A DNA stretch of 64,000 nucleotides. Source: Haloarcula limicola (GTDB lineage: Archaea; Halobacteriota; Halobacteria; Halobacteriales; Haloarculaceae). This document shows positions 17,272 through 25,833 of this stretch, in pieces. The stretch covers positions 62,001-126,000 of the forward strand of contig NZ_WRXM01000005.1 in NCBI RefSeq assembly GCF_010119205.1. The letters are read 5' to 3'. A program made the position numbers and the translations under genes. Under the pieces are notes generated by a model. It saw only the letters and a list, made by a program, of their open reading frames with translations, was not told where the DNA came from and did not search any database. Positions within the stretch are counted from its first letter, which is position 1. Each line of letters begins with the position of its first letter.

Positions 17272-20198
17272 CTGACTCGCCGCCTGTTGACGATTCAGCC
17301 CCGGAGCAACGTGAGGAGACCGCAACTTCCGATGAGCCTGCTGGTCCGAACGAGCAACAGCAGAAACTTATTGACGAACTTACGGGAACTTATCTCGTCG
17401 ATGCCGGCGCGGGTACTGGGAAAACCTATGCGGTCACGCGACGCTATGCGGCCATCATCGACCAAACAGCTGTCGACCCTGAAGATGTACGGCTGTTCAC
17501 GTTCACGGAGAACGCAGCCGACGAGATGCGAGAACGAATCGTCCGCCACTGTGACTACGAGATGGCGGCGCTTCGTGATGCGCCGATCGGGACGTTCCAC
17601 GGCCTCTGTAATCAGATACTTGGGACACACGGTTTCCTCGCACCGACCTATTTAGGCATCGAGGACACGCTCGCGCCTACTGCCGATGTGCTCGCAGAAG
17701 AAGTCGTCGAAGCCGAGCGGTTTCGTGAATTCACTCGCCAGTTCATCGACGATAATCCCGAATACGAGCAGTTCTTCCAAGTTGTGAACGACCCCGAAAC
17801 GTTCCTTCGGCTGATTCGTGAACTCGCTGCAAAGGGTGTCTTCCCTCAACGTAATGGTTGGTACCGGCAGAGTGAGCGCTATCTCAATGGCGATTCAGAG
17901 CTCTTCGAGGAGGCACTTTCGAAGGCAAACGCTCCGCAAAACGATGGCTCACGTCAGTCCGATATGCGGAGTGCACTCAGCGGCTGGTCGGGTCAACCCT
18001 ACGAACCGAATGCTCCCACCGAAGACACGGTTCGGGGAGACGGGAAAGCAGCGACAGAATCCGTTGTTTGGGATGCCTTCGAAAGCGACCGCTCGGCGCT
18101 CGAAGCGTTCGTTCATGACCTGTACTTCGACTACATCAGGTTCGCGCTTAGACGCAACTATCTCACGTTCTGGATGCAACTACTGTTCGCATTCGTCTTG
18201 CTCTGTGAAAACGACACGCTCCGCGAAGAGTTACAGGCCGACTATGTGATGATAGATGAGTTCCAGGACACGAACGAGCTCCAGTTCAAGATCGCCTTGC
18301 TGTTTACTGGACAAGACAACCTGTGTGTTGTTGGCGACTGGAAACAGAGCATCTATGGCTTTCAGCACGCAGCAGTCGAGAACATTCTCGATTTCGAGAC
18401 GCGTCTCAACCGGTACATCGAAGAACTCAACAGCGACACTGACCGCATCCCGTTCGAAGCGCCAGACGTCGAAGAGATAGAGCTTGAACAGAACTATCGG
18501 TCAACCCAGCGTATTCTCGATTTCTCCGAACAGAGTCTTTCGTTACCGGCTACCGGCAGTGATGACGTCTCCCGGCAGGGCTATCCCAGCGGTATTACTC
18601 CATTGTCAGCAAACGTCGATCATAACCTCCCGACACGGATTGAAGCCTTCCAGAGCGAGTCGGACCAAGGGATAGATGCACTCCTCACCAAGATACAGGA
18701 CATCGTCGGAAACCCGAAATACACAATCGAAGCAGACGAGGATGAGACTACAGGACGGCCACCGACGTACGCCGATATCGCCGTTCTCACACGGGTCCGA
18801 CGATTCGGCCGTGATCTTCAACGGGCCGCTACCGACTACGGCATTCCTGTTGCTTACGAGGGGGGAATGGAGCTATTCGATACCGACCATGCAAAACTGG
18901 TGTTGGCCTGGCTTCGCATCGTCGAGAACACTCATCCGCGAAAGGGCTGGACTGTCATCTTAGAACAGGCCGGCTACACCCTCCCGGAGGCCGAGTACAT
19001 CCTCAAGGAAGAACGATACCCCGATGACATGGTCGAATTCCGGAATGAACTACAGGAGTTGACTGGTGTTGGGTCACTCGCTCAGCGCGTTCTTGACCGA
19101 TATGGCCTCAACGATGGATACGCTGATGCACTGGTCAGCACGCTCCAAGATACATTAGAGTCGACGTCGCTAACCAGGGGCGATCTCGTTCGACTTATCC
19201 AGCAAAGTTGGGCAGATGAGAGTACGGTCGAGGTCGAAAACCGAACTGGTCGCGATTCAGTAACAGTCCAGACCATCCATGCTGCAAAGGGACTCGAGTA
19301 TCCGATAGTTATCATCGCCAACATGAATCAGGGAGCGTTCCCGCCAGCCGGTGGCAGCGACGGTCGTATTCGCTATTCCGATGAACTCGGTCTCCAGCAA
19401 ACCCACGTCGCCACTGACGCATACGATGGCCCCTACGTCCTTCCCAATTGGCGGTATGATCTCCTCTCAGCAGGTATCCCGACTGAGTATCACGAAGAGC
19501 GACGGCTCCTCTATGTAGCTATGACGCGAGCGGAGCAACATCTCCTCTTCAGTGCCGGGCAGGAACCCTGCACGTTCTTCGAGGAACTAGACTGTTCGGC
19601 CGATCTCCTCGAGCCTGACGTAACACCACAGAGCCTTCAGACGGAATCGGTGTCACAGTATGAACCAGCAATACGAACCAGTACAACGCCCCTGCGGCTG
19701 TCTGCACACGATATTATGGATGAGGTTGAGGGAGCCGGCGAAGATGGCCTCGGGATGGAACACGGGCAGCGCGTTCACGACTTTGCCGAGCTTTATGCTC
19801 AGACCGGTAACGGCGAGCCGTCAACGCCGGATGAACGGCGCGTACAAGAGTTCCTTGATGGGCTCTCTGGAGATCTCATCGCCGAGGAGAATGCTCACCT
19901 TCCTCTAAAGATGGAAAACGGACGTGTCCTGTTGGCGGGCATTATTGACCTGATTCATCGCACTCCCACGACTATTCAAGTGGTGGATTACAAGACCGAC
20001 CGAGTGCGAACCGGCCAGCCTGAGTACCGAAAACAGCTTAGTGTCTACTATCACGTGCTTACATCGGTGTATCCCGACCACGATGTCGAACTTACTATCT
20101 TCTACACTGCTGAGGGAGAACTCGTTAAAATCGAGCCGCTCACTCTCGCCGAGCTCCAGGGTCTCGTTTCTGATGTAACTCCCAAACTGTCTCGCTAA
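17268..20198 (+). CDS. AddA/RecB-like UvrD-family helicase-nuclease
   Basis: A 976-residue SF1A helicase. Walker A is VDAGAGTGKTYAVTRR (about residues 44-56), motif Ia TFTENAADEMRERI, motif II MIDEFQDTNELQF (about 328), motif III VVGDWKQSIYGFQHA, motif V TIHAAKGLEYPIV and motif VI LLYVAMTRAEQHL. The C-terminus has a PD-(D/E)XK nuclease with HDFAELY, AGIIDLIH and VVDYKTDRV (about 905), all apparently intact. It starts with GTG overlapping the upstream TGA, so expression is coupled to the AddB-like subunit. AddAB-type enzymes resect double-strand breaks and destroy phage DNA; archaea normally use HerA-NurA for resection, so this pair is more likely a defence or mobile-element function. Confidence 0.88.
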   Translation: MTDSPPVDDSAPEQREETATSDEPAGPNEQQQKLIDELTGTYLVDAGAGTGKTYAVTRRYAAIIDQTAVDPEDVRLFTFTENAADEMRERIVRHCDYEMAALRDAPIGTFHGLCNQILGTHGFLAPTYLGIEDTLAPTADVLAEEVVEAERFREFTRQFIDDNPEYEQFFQVVNDPETFLRLIRELAAKGVFPQRNGWYRQSERYLNGDSELFEEALSKANAPQNDGSRQSDMRSALSGWSGQPYEPNAPTEDTVRGDGKAATESVVWDAFESDRSALEAFVHDLYFDYIRFALRRNYLTFWMQLLFAFVLLCENDTLREELQADYVMIDEFQDTNELQFKIALLFTGQDNLCVVGDWKQSIYGFQHAAVENILDFETRLNRYIEELNSDTDRIPFEAPDVEEIELEQNYRSTQRILDFSEQSLSLPATGSDDVSRQGYPSGITPLSANVDHNLPTRIEAFQSESDQGIDALLTKIQDIVGNPKYTIEADEDETTGRPPTYADIAVLTRVRRFGRDLQRAATDYGIPVAYEGGMELFDTDHAKLVLAWLRIVENTHPRKGWTVILEQAGYTLPEAEYILKEERYPDDMVEFRNELQELTGVGSLAQRVLDRYGLNDGYADALVSTLQDTLESTSLTRGDLVRLIQQSWADESTVEVENRTGRDSVTVQTIHAAKGLEYPIVIIANMNQGAFPPAGGSDGRIRYSDELGLQQTHVATDAYDGPYVLPNWRYDLLSAGIPTEYHEERRLLYVAMTRAEQHLLFSAGQEPCTFFEELDCSADLLEPDVTPQSLQTESVSQYEPAIRTSTTPLRLSAHDIMDEVEGAGEDGLGMEHGQRVHDFAELYAQTGNGEPSTPDERRVQEFLDGLSGDLIAEENAHLPLKMENGRVLLAGIIDLIHRTPTTIQVVDYKTDRVRTGQPEYRKQLSVYYHVLTSVYPDHDVELTIFYTAEGELVKIEPLTLAELQGLVSDVTPKLSR

Positions 20199-20333
20199 AT
20201 CGAGAACACGTCTTGAGAACTGCTTGAAGTGAAACCATCTCGCCTCGGTCATTTTGACCAAAGCTTTTGATCCCTCACCAGTAATAATCTCGATATATCT
20301 AGGGAAATTGACTGTCTGAGCAGGAATTCCCGC

Positions 20334-23288
20334 TCATCCGAAGATGTCATCGAAGTCGTCAGGTTCGTCGGTTAGACTTGTGTCCTCGTCTGATTTCGTT
20401 TGAGATTCGGAAGTCACACCGTCACTGTGTATCGTTTGTTGCGTGTTCTTAGTCGGTTCAAACACGTCTGGGTCCTCCACTGTACCGAGGAAGACGGGGC
20501 CATCTTGGAGGATGGTAAGCAGGTGATTGTGCTCATTCACGATGATCGTCCCGCCGCCTTTCTCGCGGCGGACGAATTCGATGACCTCTTCGAAGGTCTC
20601 GGTCGATAGATACTGCCGACCGTTCCGAGTCTTTTCGAATAATCGACCGCGGCTATCGACACTTACGCGTTTGATGGGTTCACGCGTCCCTTCGTAGTCA
20701 TCACCAATCGTCAACTCGTCTGGGTCTGGAATAATTTCTGGCTCTGGACGAGGTGGGTACTCTTCGGGGTCAGCTGGTCTAATTTGGCCGTCAGAGTAAC
20801 TCTCATCGCCCTCACGCTCCCAGATTTTGTGTTTGACTTTAGCGCTGGCCAGCTCTTCCTGCCAATCGTACTCTTGGAAGATGCGTTCATCGACGGTATC
20901 ACGCGCATAGAGAACGTACAGAGTTGACTCCTGTGAGATATCGTCGCCGGTCCGGAGAATCCGCCCGAGTGTCTGGATACGCTGACGGATACTACTGCTG
21001 GACACCCGTACGATACCGACGTCGGCACTCGGAACGTCGACTCCCTCGATGAGCGCTTTCACGCTCAGCATGACGTTCGCCATGTCGTCCTCGCGGAACC
21101 AATCCATCGCGATATCATTCCAGATGTCACGAGAGTGACCTGAGTGATACATCACGGGCCAGTAATCAGTATCTGCGAAAAGTGTCTCGACCGCTTGGTC
21201 GACTTCTTCAAGCCCCTCAAACGTCTCGTAGAGACGCCGGTGCTCTGGGGCATCATCTGCCAATTCGCCCGTTCGATTATTCTCCCCACGCCGCTCGACA
21301 GGAGCGATGAGTTGTTCGAGCTGTTCAATGCGCTCTTGGAAGACGATGGCTTTCTGGTCGGCGGTAACTGTTTGTTCCAACAAATCTAGCGTGATCGCTT
21401 GTCGTGCGGCCGCGTTTGCTACTAATTCACGTCGCTCCTGTGTATACTGAAAGTAATCCGATATCGGGCCGGTTGGACCATCCGTGTTGTTTCGAATAAC
21501 TTGGAGTTTTCTGGCAAAACTCCCGCTCAGCTCGTGGAGACGGTGGTCGTATCGCTGCTTTATTTCCTTGACAGCATTCGATACCTGGCGCGAAAGTTCT
21601 TCGTAGGCGCGCCGTTCAGGGTCGGCTAACTCGAACCCAACATATTCTATCGTAAATTCGGGGATGAGACCGCGTTGTATCCCCTCATCGTATGTAAGTC
21701 GGTAGTATATCTCGCCAAGCTCTCGGAGCAGTATTTTATCTGCGGAGGTCAGCTCATCCTCTCGAGAGATTGGCGTTGCTGAGAGACCAAGTGAGGCTGC
21801 TCGAGGGTAGGAAAAAATATTCGAGAACTTTTCGCCAGTGTAGCGGTGACACTCGTCAGCAACGAGTAGGTGGTCGGGTTCGTCTGCTTGTTGGAGAGCT
21901 TCACGAAGGTAGTCATTTTTGACCGCGCTGTTGACGATACTGACCATAATTCGGCAGTCCCCAAAGTCGTCTTTGTGCCCACCGCCGGCCCAGCCGATCT
22001 CATCAATAGGCACGTTCAGCGTCGAGACGAGCTCCGTGAGCCACTGATGCAGCAAGACCTTCGTCGGCACGATAACCGTTGCTACTCGGTCATCGTCTTG
22101 TTGAAGCCACCGTCGCAACACCTCCAACGCCATTACCGTCTTCCCAGCACCAGTTACAACTTGAGCGATACCTGTCTCTGGGGTACGGCCATTGTCATCA
22201 GAAAACCACCTATCGGCTGCTTCTCGCTGCCAACCGTACAGCGAGAACCCATCTGAGAATGTATATGAGTCTCGGTCTGAGTCGGCCAGTAATTCGAGGT
22301 CAGCAATAGAGATACCACTGCCTGCCGAAATGCGAATCCGTTGGGCCTCTCGCTCGGTATCGGCGTTTCGCATGCGTTCGAGAACGCCTGCTGAGAGACC
22401 ACGTAGCGATTTCGAGTCCAAAAATTCGTACTGAGCTATCACTTCGTTTCGGAGATCTCTCCGACGGTTCTGTGCTTCCCGATATTCATTTTTCCGGCGA
22501 AGCTCGTCACCAGTGTTACCGTCCCGGGTTGCTTTCTGAAGATAATTCCGCCAGAACGTCTTATACCACTGTCTGCGCTTATACCAGCCCCCGGACTCGC
22601 GGTACATGTAGTACTTCATCATGTCCCGCTTGGCAGTCCGAGACGGTGGGTCAACTGTGGTACCCTCACGCTTGAGCCGACTCTCGAGCGTATCGAAAAT
22701 ATCTGTATTCCGGAAGCGTCGTTTATATCGTTCGACGACTTCCTCGCTTGTCGTATTATATGTGTGCCCGTCTTTTTCGAGTACACCAAGTATCCGGAGG
22801 AGATCAGGATAGCCCCGAACCCCCTCCTCGTTGAATTCATAGCCGTGGTTGGCTGCGAGCCGATTTTGGATTTCACCGAACTTGAGCCCATCAGATGCGG
22901 CTTCAACTGTTCGAAGTATCCGGTCGAGACCCTCAATCCCCTCCGGTTTTTCGCCCATCGCAACCCAGCTTCGTTTGAGTGATTTCCAGACGAACTCGGA
23001 GAAGGCTAAGTCTCCATGGAACCAGTCTGTGGCAAACGGTGACGGGCGAACGCCATCATCGGTACGTTGGATGACCCCTAGGTTTGCAAACGTTGGAAGA
23101 ATCCGATCAAGATACGAGTCGGAGTACTGTTCTCCGGTATCTGGCTTCAGCAAATGCCGTTGACATCGGTCTCGGAATGTTGCCCATGCTAGTGGACCTG
23201 ACGCTTCCACAACCACTCCGATAACTGTTCGATAGCGCTCTTCTTCGGTCGCTACGCCGATTATCGGCGTCGGAAAGCGTCGGCCCAT
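20334..23288 (-). CDS. large SF2 helicase with N-terminal winged helices and C-terminal repeat module
   Basis: A 984-residue protein. Residues 1 to about 195 contain two winged-helix-like units, the second ending LRILGVLEKDGHTYNTT. A basic helical linker follows. The SF2 core has motif Q-like FSLYGWQREAADRW, Walker A VTGAGKTVMA (about 376), motif II VADECHRYTGE (about 477), SATPISRED, and motif VI RQRIQTLGRILRTG. This looks like the XPB/type III restriction branch. Residues about 870-950 after the helicase match the repeat module of the two neighbouring proteins (GGGTIIVNEHNHLLTIL...VFLGTVED). It is the last gene of an operon whose gaps are two bases each. I infer a DNA translocase of a defence system; no nuclease motif is seen in it. 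Confidence 0.82.
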   Translation of the reverse strand: MGRRFPTPIIGVATEEERYRTVIGVVVEASGPLAWATFRDRCQRHLLKPDTGEQYSDSYLDRILPTFANLGVIQRTDDGVRPSPFATDWFHGDLAFSEFVWKSLKRSWVAMGEKPEGIEGLDRILRTVEAASDGLKFGEIQNRLAANHGYEFNEEGVRGYPDLLRILGVLEKDGHTYNTTSEEVVERYKRRFRNTDIFDTLESRLKREGTTVDPPSRTAKRDMMKYYMYRESGGWYKRRQWYKTFWRNYLQKATRDGNTGDELRRKNEYREAQNRRRDLRNEVIAQYEFLDSKSLRGLSAGVLERMRNADTEREAQRIRISAGSGISIADLELLADSDRDSYTFSDGFSLYGWQREAADRWFSDDNGRTPETGIAQVVTGAGKTVMALEVLRRWLQQDDDRVATVIVPTKVLLHQWLTELVSTLNVPIDEIGWAGGGHKDDFGDCRIMVSIVNSAVKNDYLREALQQADEPDHLLVADECHRYTGEKFSNIFSYPRAASLGLSATPISREDELTSADKILLRELGEIYYRLTYDEGIQRGLIPEFTIEYVGFELADPERRAYEELSRQVSNAVKEIKQRYDHRLHELSGSFARKLQVIRNNTDGPTGPISDYFQYTQERRELVANAAARQAITLDLLEQTVTADQKAIVFQERIEQLEQLIAPVERRGENNRTGELADDAPEHRRLYETFEGLEEVDQAVETLFADTDYWPVMYHSGHSRDIWNDIAMDWFREDDMANVMLSVKALIEGVDVPSADVGIVRVSSSSIRQRIQTLGRILRTGDDISQESTLYVLYARDTVDERIFQEYDWQEELASAKVKHKIWEREGDESYSDGQIRPADPEEYPPRPEPEIIPDPDELTIGDDYEGTREPIKRVSVDSRGRLFEKTRNGRQYLSTETFEEVIEFVRREKGGGTIIVNEHNHLLTILQDGPVFLGTVEDPDVFEPTKNTQQTIHSDGVTSESQTKSDEDTSLTDEPDDFDDIFG

Positions 23289-23290
23289 GG

Positions 23291-24187
23291 TCAGTAGTCC
23301 GAGAGCTCTTCGCCGTGGGCAGCAGCGACGTAGTAGGTCTCATCCTCGACGACAGGTCGTGGAATCAGCCCGTCATCAAACTGCGAGAGATGCCCGATAT
23401 AGAGCGGCAAATGGCCCTCTTCTGGATTACCGCCGCCCGTCACCTTGAGCCTGCGGGTAACCAGCCGCTGGGCTGCTGTGTCATTTTGTCGCTCAGTTTT
23501 TTGCTCCCACTTCGAGTGAATTGCAGCGAGTTCCGATTTTTTGGACTCTGGAACCTGCTGCTGTGGGACGTTCACGAATACGTGACCGTACTCATTAATG
23601 TATAGACGTCCGGCAGTGGTCCGGAATTCCTGGTAGGCTTCGATAAGTTCTGGGTGCTCGAATGCCGAGTAGAACCGGTAATCCTGCCACTTCCAGATAA
23701 GCCTATTGTCGTAGCTGACTGCCCATCGCTCACCATGATTGAACGGGAACCCACTCCAAACAGTGACGTTGCTCGCCTCTATCTCTGGATTTACTTGAAT
23801 ATCAAAATCAGGTTCGCCGTCGAGTGTACCGAGGTAGACTGGTATCCAGCCAGAGTCGACGGGTGCCTGATTTGCGTAGGCGTACTCGCTACTCTCTATC
23901 TTCGTCAAGACCTCGCCGCCTGCGGTGACGCGAACGCTCCCCTTCCCGCTCCCCCGTGACTTACCGAGTTCACTGAGTCGCTCAAGGAGCCCTGTGGGCG
24001 GATCAACCATCGCCACCAAGTCATTGTACTTCCACTGAAAAACGGTCTGTTTGTGCTCTCTCGACGTGACGAGGCTATACCGTGACCCACGGTATGCAGA
24101 GGGCCATGGCATCCCTGGTTCGATTTCCACGTCTTGAGCATCTGCTATCGGCACCGTCGTCGTTTCGTCGGTGAGTCTGGCACTCAT
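23291..24187 (-). CDS. two-module protein, paralogue of the gene at 38699
   Basis: A 298-residue protein of a family I do not recognise. It contains two copies of a beta-rich module. Copy one (about residues 27-125) runs from WPSAYRGSRYSL through GSVRVTAGGEVLTKI to VYLGTLDG; copy two (about 148-270) runs from FPFNHGERWAVS through GRLYINEYGHVFVNV to LYIGHLSQFDDGL. By eye about half of all residues match the 298-residue protein at 38699-39595, including identical APVDSGWIPVY and GFPFNHGERW. It is separated by two bases from both neighbours in its operon. The conserved Trp/Tyr/Gly pattern suggests a small beta domain for binding a ligand or partner. No catalytic residues are evident. Confidence 0.75.
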   Translation of the reverse strand: MSARLTDETTTVPIADAQDVEIEPGMPWPSAYRGSRYSLVTSREHKQTVFQWKYNDLVAMVDPPTGLLERLSELGKSRGSGKGSVRVTAGGEVLTKIESSEYAYANQAPVDSGWIPVYLGTLDGEPDFDIQVNPEIEASNVTVWSGFPFNHGERWAVSYDNRLIWKWQDYRFYSAFEHPELIEAYQEFRTTAGRLYINEYGHVFVNVPQQQVPESKKSELAAIHSKWEQKTERQNDTAAQRLVTRRLKVTGGGNPEEGHLPLYIGHLSQFDDGLIPRPVVEDETYYVAAAHGEELSDY

Positions 24188-24189
24188 CC

Positions 24190-25125
24190 TTACTCCTCTT
24201 TCTTCTCGATATTGTCACGCATCCAGTCGACAGGGTCGTCATCAAAGCGAGGCACATCGTCTGCCTCATCAGTCGACGGTATGTCTTCCTCAGAAGGTTG
24301 CTGCTGACTCTCTGTCTCGTGTGCAGCGGGTGACGTAGTCGAGGTCCGTCCCAGTCCACTCGCCCAAGATGAGAGCGCATCGCGTTCTTCCGTCGAGAGT
24401 TCGTCCGTGAGCGACCGTGGCTCCGTGACTTCGATTGTGGCGTCGCCGACGTTACCGATATATATGGGTAACATTTCCACGCCCCGCTCTTTCCGGAGCT
24501 TGATGATGTTCTGTACCACTCGTGGGAGGTCCCCAAACTGCGCTTGAACCTCTCCGGGTGCAGGATGTGATGGAACCAGGGTGATCACGTCGCCCCATGG
24601 CGTTATCCGGAATGACCCGCCACTGGATTTGTAGCGACGAAGCGTCTCGAGAATATCCTGTGGGAATTTTCCATCCACCATGTGGCGTCGATTGGTCGAT
24701 CCGTTCTGCCACCAGACGCGTTCCCCAGCGAACGAATAGCGGCTGCCATCATAGACGCTGGGCCACAGGTCGCCTGAGGAGAGTTCATCCGGCCGGAGTG
24801 GAATACCGAACTCCGGATTGTCCTGCGGTACGAGTTCTCCATCGAGTTCGATATCGCCGACATAGATGTCGATGTAGTCATCTGACTCGTCCTCTTCGAC
24901 TCTCGTCAGTACGTGTCCATCCTCAGTGATATGAATGCGACCGCCGAGATGCTTCAGTTCTAGGAGTGTCTCGACGAGTTCGGTGGGCGGCGATGACAGC
25001 TCTAATCGGTCAGTTCCGCTGTATAACTGCCACCAGATACTGCCGTTCGGGCTGATCTGTAGACTGAATCCGCGGTAATGATTCGGCCACTCATCACCGG
25101 CAGATAGTGAGGTAATATCCCCCAT
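24190..25125 (-). CDS. divergent two-module protein
   Basis: About 311 residues from the ATG at 25125 (MGDITS); a GTG three codons earlier is possible. The first 230 residues contain two copies of the module of the neighbouring gene: WPNHYRGFSL...GGRIHITEDGHVLTRV...IYVGDIELDG (about 10-95) and WPSVYDGSRYSF...GGSFRITPWGDVITLV...LPIYIGNVGD (about 120-225). The last 80 residues are acidic and Ser/Thr rich. It is the first gene of the operon, about 200 bases downstream of the 165-residue gene. No family is known to me. Sharing a module with its neighbours suggests that they assemble together. Confidence 0.72.
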   Translation of the reverse strand: MGDITSLSAGDEWPNHYRGFSLQISPNGSIWWQLYSGTDRLELSSPPTELVETLLELKHLGGRIHITEDGHVLTRVEEDESDDYIDIYVGDIELDGELVPQDNPEFGIPLRPDELSSGDLWPSVYDGSRYSFAGERVWWQNGSTNRRHMVDGKFPQDILETLRRYKSSGGSFRITPWGDVITLVPSHPAPGEVQAQFGDLPRVVQNIIKLRKERGVEMLPIYIGNVGDATIEVTEPRSLTDELSTEERDALSSWASGLGRTSTTSPAAHETESQQQPSEEDIPSTDEADDVPRFDDDPVDWMRDNIEKKEE

Positions 25126-25333
25126 ATGATACACAGATTGAACGTTATTAGTACAGAAATAGGTTACGGTACTGAAGAATACAGAACGATGAAATGGTTT
25201 TGCTAATCCTGCTGTCCGCTTCTATTATTCTTCTATCAGAGAGGCGAGCTTAGACTCTCTGCGAGAGAATACTTCTTATTTGGCGGTCGTACTCTATCTC
25301 CTGAACATGCTGGCTACCACCACTTCAGACCGT

Positions 25334-25831
25334 TTACTCTCCGATCTTACTTTCGTCGAAACTTGCGGCGATGGTCCCGAGGATATCCTCCTGTTGTGAG
25401 TCACCATTCGGCTGCTCGTTCTCGATGAACGAAATAAGCCCATCTCTGGGGGTGCTTGCCGATTCTCCAAACTCCGTCTCGAGACGATCGATACCCGCTC
25501 GTGCATACCGAGCGAGCACTTCGAGTTGTAGCTGCGGGTCGACTAGTGCTTCAGGGTCACCTGTATGTTGATAAGCAATAGAGGCTGCAACCGCTCGATA
25601 GGTCGTCTTGTTCGCGAGGTGCATCCAGAGCATTTCACCTTGCGTGTTGCCTTCTCCCGCATACTCACTCGTATCGTAGCCCGCAGCGGTCGTTCGGTCG
25701 ATAGTTGCATACCCCACACACCCAGCGAAGACGAAGAGGTCGACGTAGGTATTGAAGAGGTCCCACTCTTCGACCATTTTGTCGTACAGCGAATGCCGAT
25801 AGTAGTTCTGTCGAATAGTTGATTCTGGCAT
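25334..25831 (-). CDS. 165-aa protein next to DndD-like ATPase
   Basis: A mainly helical 165-residue protein, two bases downstream of the DndD-like gene and so in the same operon. The N-terminal part, YDKMVEEWDLFNTYVDLFVFAGCVGYAT, resembles in pattern the small Dnd-system-associated proteins in which a helix rich in aromatic residues is followed by an AAxxGF-type turn. I give that similarity from memory and with caution. The C-terminal 40 residues are acidic. It may be the accessory or regulatory subunit of the ATPase. Confidence 0.65.
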   Translation of the reverse strand: MPESTIRQNYYRHSLYDKMVEEWDLFNTYVDLFVFAGCVGYATIDRTTAAGYDTSEYAGEGNTQGEMLWMHLANKTTYRAVAASIAYQHTGDPEALVDPQLQLEVLARYARAGIDRLETEFGESASTPRDGLISFIENEQPNGDSQQEDILGTIAASFDESKIGE

Positions 25832-25833
25832 GG

